Assembly (NCBI GenBank): GCA_041686955.1
Contig: JAWLCV010000015.1
Coordinates: forward strand, 1-64,000
DNA length: 64,000 nucleotides
Reading direction: 5' to 3'
From: UBA7803 sp041686955
Lineage (GTDB): Bacteria > Pseudomonadota > Gammaproteobacteria > Pseudomonadales > Azotimanducaceae
The notes under the pieces are model-generated. The model saw nothing but the letters and a program-made list of their open reading frames with translations. It did no database searches and was not told the origin of the DNA. The position numbers and the translations under genes are program-made. Shown in pieces: positions 27,190 through 35,301 of the stretch; positions within the stretch are counted from its first letter, which is position 1, and each line of letters opens with the position of its first letter.

Positions 27190-28395
27190 ATGAGCAAGCC
27201 GTTCGAGGGTATCCGGGTGGTCGAGGTCGCGGCCTGGACGTTCGTTCCCGTAGCCGGCGCCATGCTGGCCGACATGGGCGCCGAGGTGATCAAGGTGGAG
27301 CCGCCCAACGGCGATCCCCAGCGGGGTCTTTCCAACCTGCTGAACACCGGCACCCAGGGCGCCAATCCCTTCACCGAGATTCCCAACCGCGGCAAACGCA
27401 GCATAACCCTGGATCTGGCCAACGAGGCCGGCCGCGAGGCGCTGATGCGGTTGGTGGCCACGGCGGACGTGTTCCTCACCAGCTATCTGCCCGAGGTGCG
27501 CAGGAAGCTGAAGATCGATGTGGAGGACGTTCGCGCCAGCAATCCCAACATCATTTATGCGCGCGGCACCGGCTGGGGCAACAGCGGCCCCATGCGCAAC
27601 CAGGGCGGCTACGACCTCGCCGCAGCCTGGGCGACTTCCGGCTTTGCCGACCGCCTGGCCATCGGCCGGCCCGAAGGGCCGCCGCCTATGCCCGGCGCGT
27701 TCTTCGACCTGCAGGGGGGCAACACCATCGCCGGCGCCATCGCGACCGCCTTGTTCAAGCGCGAGCGCACCGGCGAACCCTCCGTCGTCGACGTCTCGTT
27801 GATGAACGTGGGCATGTGGGCGCTCGCGCCGGACATCGTCGCCGCGCCCTTCGTCGGCGCACCCGTGCTGCCGGACCGCCGGCGGCCGGGCAACCCGATC
27901 ACGAACTATTACCAGACGCAGGACGGCCGCTGGATCTACTTCGTCTGCCTGCAGGGCGACCGCTTCTGGGGGGAGTTCTGCCGGACCATCGAGCGCCCGG
28001 ACCTCATCGACGATCCCCGCTTCGCCGACGCGGCGCTGCGCTTCCAGAACCGCGAGGCCTGCGTCGAGGAGCTCGACGCCGTGTTCGCCGCTCGCACACT
28101 GGAAGAATGGAAGGAGAAATTCGCCGATTTCACCGGCGTCTGGGCGCCGGCGCTTCAATTCGCGGAGCTCCACGGCCACCCCCAGGTGGAGGCGAACGGC
28201 TACCTTCCGCACCTCACGAGCAACGAGGGCGTGGAATTCCGGCTGGTCTCCAGCGCCATGCACTTCGACGAGACACCCACCGAGCCCGCCGGCCCTGCGC
28301 CGGAGATCGGTCAGGACACGGAGATGCTGCTCCTGGAGTCGGGCCTCGAGTGGGACGAGATCGAAGAGATCCGGCGCCGCGGGGGCCTCGGCTGA
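27190..28395 (+). CDS. CaiB/BaiF family (class III) CoA-transferase
   Basis: A 401-residue enzyme that moves CoA between acyl groups, cytoplasmic. I use the ATG at 27190, seven bases after GAGGAAG; the TTG at 27169 and ATG at 27184 are poorly spaced. The N-terminus LEGIRVVEVA-like start (FEGIRVVEVAAWTFVPVAGA), MLADMGAEVIKVEPP and the region GAFFDLQGGNTIAGAIATAL, which contains the Asp expected as the acyl-anhydride nucleophile, are family hallmarks. With the acyl-CoA ligase in the cluster it offers a second way to activate the acid substrate or recycle CoA. Confidence 0.92.
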   Translation: MSKPFEGIRVVEVAAWTFVPVAGAMLADMGAEVIKVEPPNGDPQRGLSNLLNTGTQGANPFTEIPNRGKRSITLDLANEAGREALMRLVATADVFLTSYLPEVRRKLKIDVEDVRASNPNIIYARGTGWGNSGPMRNQGGYDLAAAWATSGFADRLAIGRPEGPPPMPGAFFDLQGGNTIAGAIATALFKRERTGEPSVVDVSLMNVGMWALAPDIVAAPFVGAPVLPDRRRPGNPITNYYQTQDGRWIYFVCLQGDRFWGEFCRTIERPDLIDDPRFADAALRFQNREACVEELDAVFAARTLEEWKEKFADFTGVWAPALQFAELHGHPQVEANGYLPHLTSNEGVEFRLVSSAMHFDETPTEPAGPAPEIGQDTEMLLLESGLEWDEIEEIRRRGGLG

Positions 28396-28423
28396 GGCAG
28401 CGGCGCCGGCCCGGGGCGATTGC

Positions 28424-28843
28424 TCAGGCGTCCGGCCGGAACACCGGCACGAACACCTCGCCGTGCTCCTCGAAGTCCACGCGCACCCGCATGCCTATGT
28501 GAACGTCCTCCACCGGGCAACCGACGATGTTGGCGGGTAGCCGCAGACCCGGCTGCTCGTCCAGCTCCACCAGGGCGATGACGTAGGGCACCGGCACTTC
28601 CGGATGGTAGCGATGGTGATTCACCGTGAAGGTGAACACAGAGCCTCTGCCGCTCACCGGCTCCGCCGCCAGATGTTCGTTCTCCAGCGCCTGCCGCTCC
28701 GGGGGGTGCACCCATCGGCCTGTGCGGCGATCGCGCAGAATCATGAGCTTGCCATCGCGTCCGCCGGTCCAGAACGGCCGGTTGAGGTCATCGAGCTGCG
28801 GCAGGATGCGCGGTGCGGGAGTACGGGCGGTGGACTGTGTCAT
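28424..28843 (-). CDS. DUF35 OB-fold protein (acyl-CoA-associated), zinc ribbon cysteines absent
   Basis: A 139-residue protein; the ATG at 28843 is preferred over a GTG at 28858. The order is an N-terminal rubredoxin-like segment (FWTGGRDGKLMILRDRRTGR WVHPP, split here) and an OB-fold (VSGRGSVFTFTVNHHRYHPE; PYVIALVELDE; HIGMRVRVDF). The usual two CxxC pairs of the zinc ribbon are missing, so it probably does not bind zinc. DUF35 proteins partner thiolase-fold enzymes, as in steroid side-chain aldolases. The thiolase-like gene at 34067 and dehydratase at 32725 in this cluster are natural partners. Confidence 0.8.
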   Translation of the reverse strand: MTQSTARTPAPRILPQLDDLNRPFWTGGRDGKLMILRDRRTGRWVHPPERQALENEHLAAEPVSGRGSVFTFTVNHHRYHPEVPVPYVIALVELDEQPGLRLPANIVGCPVEDVHIGMRVRVDFEEHGEVFVPVFRPDA

Positions 28844-28918
28844 GGCTCGATGGGTCACTCCGGTGGATTGACGTTGGCGGCGCAGCGAGGGAACCTCGCA
28901 TTCAGCGCTCGAGCCGAA

Positions 28919-28939
28919 ATCATATAGACTCGTTCACTA
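28919..28939. promoter_or_regulatory. Operator-like sequence upstream of the DUF35 gene
   Basis: This 21-base stretch (ATCATATAGACTCGTT... ) matches the site at 32616-32636 at 16 of 21 positions, including CATATA and CTCGTT blocks. It lies about 75 bases before the DUF35 start codon. It is less symmetric than the palindrome at 27095 and may be a promoter element shared by co-regulated genes rather than an operator. Confidence 0.4.
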
Positions 28940-28976
28940 TGTGCCAACGAGATGCGCACGGTCATCGCGGCACGCG

Positions 28977-29720
28977 CTACCCATCGTCGCCAGGCATTTC
29001 CTCCGGGGGCTCCGCCAGATCGGCAAGCAGCGCGCCCTCGGCGCCGGTGAAATCACGTTCCGAGCCCTGTACGCGACGCGCCGTGTCGCGCACCTGCGGC
29101 TGAAAGCTGATGCACGAGGGCGCGGCGTGCACGTCTGCGGCGCTCGCCCAGGCGTTCTGGTCGATGAAGCGGCCGTGGGAGATCCGCACCGCGCGGCGCA
29201 TCAGCATGATCTCCAGGTACGCCACGGGGTCGTCGCCGGCGCGAACCCGGCTGTGGATCTCGGCGACGGGCACGCCCTGCCAGATCTCGGGCTCGACGAT
29301 GCGGTCATGGGTGATCTTCCAGGTCCGTGCGTCGCGCCCGTCGATGCGCAGGGTCGCCCGCTCGCACGCGTAGCTTCCGGCCACCCCGATTCGATAGTCG
29401 CGCCCCGGCAGGTCGAGGCGCAGATGATCCAGCCCGAGCGTGACGAGATCGAACACATGGGTGCAGTGCCGGGCCGCCTTCGACGCATCCTCCATGGTGA
29501 ACCGTTCGCGCACGTCGTGGCCTTCGAAATCGGTCAGCGCTGCCAGTGCGCCGGGACAGGTGACCCAGGGCACGCGGTGCGCCACCCCCGTGACGACGGC
29601 CACCCGGTCACCGCGGAGCTCGAGACGGACCCCGAAGCGGTGGAAATTGTCCTCGAGATCCACGGCGATGCCGACGGGGAACCGCCGGACGAGGATGCGG
29701 CGCTGATAGGTCTGCTCCAC
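28977..29720 (-). CDS. DUF2889 family protein
   Basis: A 247-residue soluble protein with a GTG start preceded by GTGAGGG. The sequence begins QRRILVRRFPVGIAVDLEDN, runs through FGVRLELRGDRVAVVTGVAH and shows a His-rich segment (ASKAARHCTHVFDLVTLGLD), the pattern I associate with DUF2889. The biochemical function of the family is not established. It lies between the DUF35 and TonB-receptor genes on the same strand, 106 bases after the latter with a strong hairpin in between. Its repeated association with acyl-CoA and TonB genes hints at hydrophobic-compound catabolism; this is inference. Confidence 0.75.
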   Translation of the reverse strand: MEQTYQRRILVRRFPVGIAVDLEDNFHRFGVRLELRGDRVAVVTGVAHRVPWVTCPGALAALTDFEGHDVRERFTMEDASKAARHCTHVFDLVTLGLDHLRLDLPGRDYRIGVAGSYACERATLRIDGRDARTWKITHDRIVEPEIWQGVPVAEIHSRVRAGDDPVAYLEIMLMRRAVRISHGRFIDQNAWASAADVHAAPSCISFQPQVRDTARRVQGSERDFTGAEGALLADLAEPPEEMPGDDG

Positions 29721-29784
29721 CGCCGTCGGCCCTCACCCACCCAGCGCCTCGCGATGCTTCTGCCGCTCGATGGCGCGGTGCCTT

Positions 29785-29820
29785 CGGGTTCTCTGATCGA
29801 CGGATGGATCAGAGAACCCG
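29785..29820 (-). terminator. Strong hairpin after the TonB-receptor gene
   Basis: Arms of 14 bases (29785-29798 and 29807-29820) are perfectly complementary around an 8-base loop; two more G-U pairs can extend it. It begins 6 bases past the receptor stop codon. No T-tract follows, so it could be a terminator, an attenuator before the DUF2889 gene, or a block against 3' exonucleases. Confidence 0.6.
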
Positions 29821-29826
29821 GGGGGC

Positions 29827-32451
29827 TCACTCGTTGCCGAACGTCTTGCGTACCTCGATGCCGTAGAAGCGCGGCTCACGCACCAGCACGCCAGCATAGC
29901 TGAGCGACACGTCCGCCGAGGGCACGATGTCCTCCTTGTCGAGAAGGTTGGTGCCGTAGACCGCAATGTTCAGTCCGTGACGCGGGATGTCGAAGTCGAC
30001 TCTGGCATTCAACCAGCCGCGCGATTTCAGCAGATCGTCGCGAAGCTCCAGATTGCCCACCGGGCTCAGCAACGAGTCGTACTTGTCGCCCCGCGCACGG
30101 TCGATCCACGACCAGTCGGCCTGAATGCCGAGCACGCCGATATCCGTCACGGGGGCCTCGTAGCGGCCGTGAATGCTGTAGGTCCACGGGCGCTCGCCGT
30201 CGACCTTGTCGCCGTCGCGCAGCCGGCTGCAGAGCCCCCGCAGTTGCCCGGGGGTTCCTTCTATGATGTCGTCCGGCAATGTGGGCCCGGCCGGCAGAAA
30301 GCAGTTGGCCTGAGACTGGCCGACGAAGCGCTCCCAGGTGCTGTCGATCCAGCTCGCCGTGGCGCGCAGGGTCAGGCCGTCCGTGGGCAGCACGGTCAGC
30401 TCCAGCTCGGCGCCGTCTATCTCCGTCTCCGCCGCGTTCTGCAGCAGAGTGAACGCGGTACCGCCCTCGTCACGCAGAATGACGGTGACCTGACGCTCGT
30501 CGTAGTTCGTCCGGTAGATCGCCGCGTTGGTGCGGATGCGGCCATCCCACCAATCCGCCTTCAGACCGAGCTCGATGTCGGTGGCGATTTCGGGATCCAC
30601 CGGCGGGGCTGTCGGCGCGCGGCCGGAGAAGGCGCCGCCGCGGAAACCCCGCGACGTCTTGACATAGGCCATGGCGGACTCGGTGAAGTCGTAATCCAGG
30701 CTGAACAGCCAGGACCACTCGTCCGCGCTGGTGCTGCGGCTGATCTCGCACTCGGCGCCATCAGGCCCGGAGGTGACCCCGGGGAGAGTCACACAGGAAT
30801 CCACGGGGGCGAAGATGCTCTGGGTGCGGTTACGGGAGATGTACTCGCGCTTTTCGTCCGTGTAGCGCACGCCCGCGGTGAAGCGAAGGCGATCGCTCAA
30901 GGAGTAGGTGCCCTGGGCGAAGGCGGCCCAGCTCTCGTTCTCGACGTCGAAGTCGAAGACGTTGCGATTGTTCGGATTGAAAGCGGGCACCGCGGCGGCT
31001 CGGCTGCCGTCGGAGCCGTCTTCCATGTCGTAGTAGAGACCCACCACCCAGTCGAGGCTCTCGTCGAACGAGGCGCCGCTCAGGGTGAGCTCCTGGACGA
31101 ACACGTCCGATTCGGTGTCGAGCGGCGCATCGGTGATGACGAACAGGGTGCCGTCGATATCGTCGGAGCGGGTGACCTCCATGTTGCGGAAGCCGGTGAC
31201 CGACTTCAGCAGCATGCCATTGGCCAGCCCGAACTCGATGGTGGCCGAGTAACCGGTCGTATCGGCGTCGGCGAACTTGTGCCCCATCGGAAACTGGCCG
31301 AGCCCACCGGGCGCGAACGCGAACCCGCGGTTCGTTCCCGGGCCCCCCGTCGGCGCCCGGAACACGTCGTCGGTGATGAGGTGGGTGCGAACCCAGGAAT
31401 CCGTTGCCATCACACGACCAATGGTCTCGAGGCTCGGCGCGCCGGCGAAGAGACCGCCCAGATCGGCGGCATCGAGAATGCCGAGGTCATAGCCGACCTG
31501 GAAGGCTCCGGCTTCGAACGGGTACCAGTGCGCCGCGCGCTCAATGCTGCCCTTCTCCTGGATCTCCGTGTGATCGACCATCAAAGCGACGTGCAGCCGG
31601 TCGGTCGGATCGAAGACGAAACTGCCCCGCACGGCCCACTCGTCGTCGTCACCGAGCCGCGAGCTGCCGGAGTCGTAGCAGAAGAAGCCGTCCGCGCCGA
31701 GGTCGTTGCCCGTGGGGGTGCCGTCGTCGGTGCCGCAGTAGGTGCGCCCCGTCTCCTTACCGTAGCCGTCGCGACGGTTGATCTGGGCGGCGAGGCGCAT
31801 CGCCGCACGGTCCTGTGCCAGCGGAATGTTCACTGCGGCGCTGATGTCCCGGTTGCTGTAGTTGCCGAGGTCGCCGGTCACGTAGCCGTGCACGCCCTCG
31901 TAGTCAGGTTTGCGCGCGCGTACGTTGACGGCCCCGCCGATGGTGTTCTTTCCGAACAGCGTGCCCTGAGGCCCCTTCAGCACCTCCACGCTCTCGAGGT
32001 CGTACAGATTCGAGGCGAATGCGAACGGGTGCGGCACGACAATGCCGTCCATGTACAGCCCGACGGCCCGGTCGGTGGTGAGCAGATCGTCGGCGGCCGT
32101 GATGCCCCGCAGGGTGATGTCGATCCCGGTGGGCGAACCCTGGGAACGCCCGATCGACAGGCTCGGCACCTGCTGGTCGAGCTGGGTCAGGTCGTAGACG
32201 CCCTGGCGCCCCAACTCTTCTCCGGTATAGGCGGTGACCGCCAGGGGCACCTCCTGAATGCTCTCCTCACGCTTCCGCGCCGTCACCACCACCTCTTCGA
32301 TGACCCCGGCCCGAGCCCCCTCGGCCGCCGACGCCTCGCCCGGAGCAACGACTCCGGCTACCCCCAGCATCAGACCCAGGCCGGTTGCCCTGGCAGCCAC
32401 GGCGGACGATGACGCGAGAACTGAAGTAAGTGCCGTGTACGAACGGTCCAT
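29827..32451 (-). CDS. TonB-dependent outer-membrane receptor
   Basis: An 874-residue receptor for active uptake across the outer membrane. A signal peptide (to about residue 43) is followed by a TonB box-like EEVVVTARKREESIQEVPLA and the plug domain (ELGRQGVYDLTQLDQQVPSL; GPQGTLFGKNTIGGAVNVRA). The remainder is a 22-strand barrel ending in a typical aromatic strand (EPRFYGIEVRKTFGNE). The type, with TARKREES, is common in oligotrophic bacteria that degrade aromatics, terpenoids or steroids. It is divergent from the dehydratase gene, with a shared operator-like site, so it probably imports the cluster's substrate. Confidence 0.93.
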   Translation of the reverse strand: MDRSYTALTSVLASSSAVAARATGLGLMLGVAGVVAPGEASAAEGARAGVIEEVVVTARKREESIQEVPLAVTAYTGEELGRQGVYDLTQLDQQVPSLSIGRSQGSPTGIDITLRGITAADDLLTTDRAVGLYMDGIVVPHPFAFASNLYDLESVEVLKGPQGTLFGKNTIGGAVNVRARKPDYEGVHGYVTGDLGNYSNRDISAAVNIPLAQDRAAMRLAAQINRRDGYGKETGRTYCGTDDGTPTGNDLGADGFFCYDSGSSRLGDDDEWAVRGSFVFDPTDRLHVALMVDHTEIQEKGSIERAAHWYPFEAGAFQVGYDLGILDAADLGGLFAGAPSLETIGRVMATDSWVRTHLITDDVFRAPTGGPGTNRGFAFAPGGLGQFPMGHKFADADTTGYSATIEFGLANGMLLKSVTGFRNMEVTRSDDIDGTLFVITDAPLDTESDVFVQELTLSGASFDESLDWVVGLYYDMEDGSDGSRAAAVPAFNPNNRNVFDFDVENESWAAFAQGTYSLSDRLRFTAGVRYTDEKREYISRNRTQSIFAPVDSCVTLPGVTSGPDGAECEISRSTSADEWSWLFSLDYDFTESAMAYVKTSRGFRGGAFSGRAPTAPPVDPEIATDIELGLKADWWDGRIRTNAAIYRTNYDERQVTVILRDEGGTAFTLLQNAAETEIDGAELELTVLPTDGLTLRATASWIDSTWERFVGQSQANCFLPAGPTLPDDIIEGTPGQLRGLCSRLRDGDKVDGERPWTYSIHGRYEAPVTDIGVLGIQADWSWIDRARGDKYDSLLSPVGNLELRDDLLKSRGWLNARVDFDIPRHGLNIAVYGTNLLDKEDIVPSADVSLSYAGVLVREPRFYGIEVRKTFGNE

Positions 32452-32615
32452 TGCACGCTCTCCCCCCTCTGGTGATGGTGAGCCCCTCGGGCCGGGGCTG
32501 CGCTACGCCGAACGTCACGACGATCGGTGCCCTCGAATCGTATGTATCTTTTTGCTAAGTGACAACTATGTTCTACGCCGTGCAGGACACGGTGCCGGGC
32601 GGACCATCGACTCAT

Positions 32616-32636
32616 ATCATATAACCTCGTTAGATA
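32616..32636. promoter_or_regulatory. Operator-like sequence between TonB receptor and dehydratase genes
   Basis: The core TATAACCTCGTTAGA matches the perfect palindrome at 27095-27109 at 12 of 15 positions and keeps the TAAC/GTTA inverted halves. It lies in the 273-base divergent region between starts at 32451 and 32725, so one bound regulator could control both directions. The rest of the region shows no gene. Confidence 0.55.
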
Positions 32637-32724
32637 CTTGTTGACTAGCGAGACCGCCGCGTTATGCTCCCTCGGAACCGCATTGGCTCACATCGGCATC
32701 CATATCAGCAGGGGGTACGCAGTC

Positions 32725-34050
32725 ATGGCCGAGCAGAAATCCTCGAACGTCAAGTCGGCCTTCAAGGTGGACGACAAACTCGAGAAGGGCTTCGAAGAGG
32801 CGCTGAAGTACGAACTGAAGGACGAGGACATCGAGCGCGCCCGCCTGCTCCTCGGCGTCTACACCGCGAGCGGCGCCCGCGAGCTCTACTCGGAGGCCAC
32901 TCCGGACGCCCTGCGCAACTGGGCCCACGGCGCCGGCGACGACAACCCGCTGTACTGCGACGAGGAGTACGGCCCCACCACCCGCTGGGGCGGCCAGATC
33001 GGTCACGGCACCCAGGTGGGCCACATCAAGACGCCCATGCTCGGCGATCCCATGCCCGAGGAAATCAAGAAAGCCACGAAGGGCCTGTTCCGCGGCGTGC
33101 ACGTGTTCGTCTCCGGGGGCACCTGGGACTGGTATCGCCCCTTGCGCGCCGGCGACCGCATCTACAGCTATCACGGCGAGGAGTCTCTCGAGGTCAAGAA
33201 ATCCGAGTTCGCCGACAAATCGGTGATCCGGGTCAGCCGCAACGTCAACCTCAACCAGCACGGCGAGGTGGTGGGCATATACCGCGTGCTGCGGGTGGAG
33301 ACGGAGCGCAAGAAGTCCCGGGAGAAAGGCAAGTACGCGGACATCGAGCCCGCTAGCTACACCGACGAAGACTACGAGCGCATCGACGCCATCTACGAGG
33401 CGGAGAAGCCCCGGGGCGCGGACAAGCGCTACTGGGAAGACGTGACGGTGGGTGACGAGCTGCAACCCATGGTGAAGGGGCCCCTCACCGTGACCGAGAT
33501 CATCGCCTTCCATGCCGGCGGCTACGGTTTCGTGCCCTATGGGCTCAAGTCTTCGCGGCTCGGCTACAAGAACCGCAAGCGCATCGCCCCGTTCTACATC
33601 AAGAACGAGATGGGCGTGTACGACGTGGCCCAGCGCCTGCACTGGGACTCGGAATGGGCCAAGGCCATCGGCAACCCCATGGCCTACGACTACGGCGTCA
33701 TGCGCCAATGCTGGCTGTACCACATGGTATCGGACTGGGCCGGCGACGACGCCTTCATCGAGGGCCTGGAAGACTCCATCCGCAAGTTCAACTACCAGGG
33801 AGACACCCAGTTCCTCTCCGGCAAGGTGGTGGGCAAGCGCGAGCACGAAGGCCGCTTCCTGGTGGATCTCGAGCTGCACATGGTGAACCAGCGCGACGTG
33901 GAGACCGCGTACGGCTCCGCCACCGTGTCGTTGCCCTCCCGCGACGCGGGCCTGCCCCCGCTGCCGCCGGTGCCGGTGGAGATCCAGCGCGAGGCGGCGC
34001 GAATGTTCGCCCGTCACAACGAGCTGCGCGCACAGCGTGCGCGCCGCTGA
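32725..34050 (+). CDS. Double hot-dog acyl-CoA hydratase/dehydratase (MaoC-like)
   Basis: A 441-residue protein with two hot-dog folds. The ATG at 32725 follows AGGGGG at a good distance; a TTG at 32638 adds an unlikely extension. The N-terminal half (ATPDALRNWAHGAGDDNPLY, GQIGHGTQVGHIKTP) resembles the MaoC N-terminal domain. The C-terminal half carries DVTVGDELQPMVKGPLTVTE and a second hot-dog. Such proteins hydrate 2-enoyl-CoAs in beta-oxidation of bulky acids. It stands 16 bases before the thiolase-fold gene, so hydratase and carbon-carbon cleavage steps appear to be coupled, as in steroid side-chain degradation. Confidence 0.82.
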   Translation: MAEQKSSNVKSAFKVDDKLEKGFEEALKYELKDEDIERARLLLGVYTASGARELYSEATPDALRNWAHGAGDDNPLYCDEEYGPTTRWGGQIGHGTQVGHIKTPMLGDPMPEEIKKATKGLFRGVHVFVSGGTWDWYRPLRAGDRIYSYHGEESLEVKKSEFADKSVIRVSRNVNLNQHGEVVGIYRVLRVETERKKSREKGKYADIEPASYTDEDYERIDAIYEAEKPRGADKRYWEDVTVGDELQPMVKGPLTVTEIIAFHAGGYGFVPYGLKSSRLGYKNRKRIAPFYIKNEMGVYDVAQRLHWDSEWAKAIGNPMAYDYGVMRQCWLYHMVSDWAGDDAFIEGLEDSIRKFNYQGDTQFLSGKVVGKREHEGRFLVDLELHMVNQRDVETAYGSATVSLPSRDAGLPPLPPVPVEIQREAARMFARHNELRAQRARR

Positions 34051-34066
34051 GACGGCGGCGTCAGCG

Positions 34067-35239
34067 GTGAGCGATCCCTTCGAGAAGCGCGCGATCATCT
34101 CCGGTGTAGGCATCTCCCGAATCGGGCGTCGCACCGGCATACCGGGCATCGATCTCACCACCGAAGCGGCGCGTCAGGCCATCGCCGATGCCGGACTGAC
34201 CAGTGCCGACATCGACGGCGTGACCACCATGGGCGACACACCCCTCGCCGAGGCGGCGGCTGCCCTCGACATCACGCCCCGCTACCAGGGCGGCGGCTAC
34301 GACAAGGGCGGCCTGCTGTCGCCCGTCATGCAGGCGTGCTTCGCGGTGGCTACGGGGCGTGCCCGCCACGTGCTGGTCTACCGAACGGTGCAGATGATGG
34401 GCGGGTCGATACTACCGGGGAAGGCAGGCACGCCGCCGCGCCAGGATCCGCCGCCGCGCATGGCACCAGACAGCCCCATGGCCGACACTCCGAGCCTGCT
34501 GGCCAACCACGCCTATGCCGCATCCAACTGGCTGGCCATGCACTGCAAGCGCCACATGCACCTGTACGGCACCACCCGGGAGCAGCTCGGCTGGCTCGCC
34601 GTGACGAGCCGGCGCTATGCGGCGCTGAACCCGCTGGCCGCCTACCGCGACCCAATGACCATGGACGACTATCTCGGTGCGCGGTGGGTTTCAGAGCCGT
34701 TCGGCCTTCTGGACTGCGACGTCCCCGTGGACGGTTCCATCGCCGTCGTCGTGTCCGTCTCCGACTACGCCGCCGACTGTCCGAGCCGGCCGCTCAGGTT
34801 CGAAGCCATCGGCGGCGAAGCCGGAGGCGGATGGTACGACCGGCCGGACTACCCGAAGATGGCATCCGTGGACGCCGCAGCGGAGATGTGGCAGCGCACG
34901 GATCTGAAGCCTTCGAACATCGATACCGCCCAGCTCTACGACGGCTTCACGTTCCTGACCTTCGCCTGGCTCGAGGCGCTGGGCCTGTGCGGCGACGGCG
35001 AGGCGGGCCCGTTCGTGGAGGGCGGCACGCGCATCTGGCTGGACGGCGAGTTGCCGCTCAACACCTACGGCGGACAGCTTTCCGCAGGCCGCATGCACGG
35101 CTACTGGATTCTGCACGAAGCCTGCACGCAACTGCGCGGCGCGGCCGGCGGGCGCCAGATCCCGAAGGTGCCCGAGGTGGCGGTGGTGGCAGCCGGCGGC
35201 GGTCCGTTCGCCGGGTGCTTGCTGCTCACCCACGCCTAG
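34067..35239 (+). CDS. Thiolase-fold lipid-transfer protein, candidate retro-aldolase (Ltp2-like)
   Basis: A 390-residue thiolase-superfamily enzyme (SCPx/non-specific lipid-transfer branch). Start taken at GTG 34067; GTG 34037 is possible but overlaps the dehydratase gene. Recognisable are RAIISGVGIS, LTTEAARQAIADAGLTSADI and the C-terminal NTYGGQLSAGRMHG. By my alignment the Cys of the usual CaSG nucleophile loop is a Gly (DKGGLLSPV), so classical thiolysis is unlikely. Ltp2-type enzymes of steroid degradation have a thiolase fold but cleave by retro-aldol with a DUF35 partner. The DUF35 protein and dehydratase nearby fit that model; specificity is inferred. Confidence 0.8.
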   Translation: MSDPFEKRAIISGVGISRIGRRTGIPGIDLTTEAARQAIADAGLTSADIDGVTTMGDTPLAEAAAALDITPRYQGGGYDKGGLLSPVMQACFAVATGRARHVLVYRTVQMMGGSILPGKAGTPPRQDPPPRMAPDSPMADTPSLLANHAYAASNWLAMHCKRHMHLYGTTREQLGWLAVTSRRYAALNPLAAYRDPMTMDDYLGARWVSEPFGLLDCDVPVDGSIAVVVSVSDYAADCPSRPLRFEAIGGEAGGGWYDRPDYPKMASVDAAAEMWQRTDLKPSNIDTAQLYDGFTFLTFAWLEALGLCGDGEAGPFVEGGTRIWLDGELPLNTYGGQLSAGRMHGYWILHEACTQLRGAAGGRQIPKVPEVAVVAAGGGPFAGCLLLTHA

Positions 35240-35247
35240 CTCATTTT

Positions 35248-35261
35248 GGCGGCGCGCCGCC
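35248..35261. other. Perfect GC palindrome between thiolase-like and kinase genes
   Basis: GGCGGCGCGCCGCC is a perfect 14-base palindrome 8 bases after the thiolase-like stop codon and about 40 bases before the kinase start. It could fold as a hairpin ending the catabolic transcript. No T-tract follows on the rightward strand. Confidence 0.4.
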
Positions 35262-35301
35262 CCTGTGCTACCTTCGAGGTGCGCACTCGGAGGGAAGGAC
35301 G

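Noticed and set aside
28385..28398. GCCTC/GAGGC hairpin at the end of the CaiB gene as terminator
   Set aside because: Only five pairs and it spans the stop codon; too weak to annotate.
34336..35301. Upstream extension of the kinase frame through the thiolase-like gene
   Set aside because: The extension is Arg-rich antisense-like noise overlapping a well-supported gene; the ribosome-binding site before CTG 35302 marks the real start.
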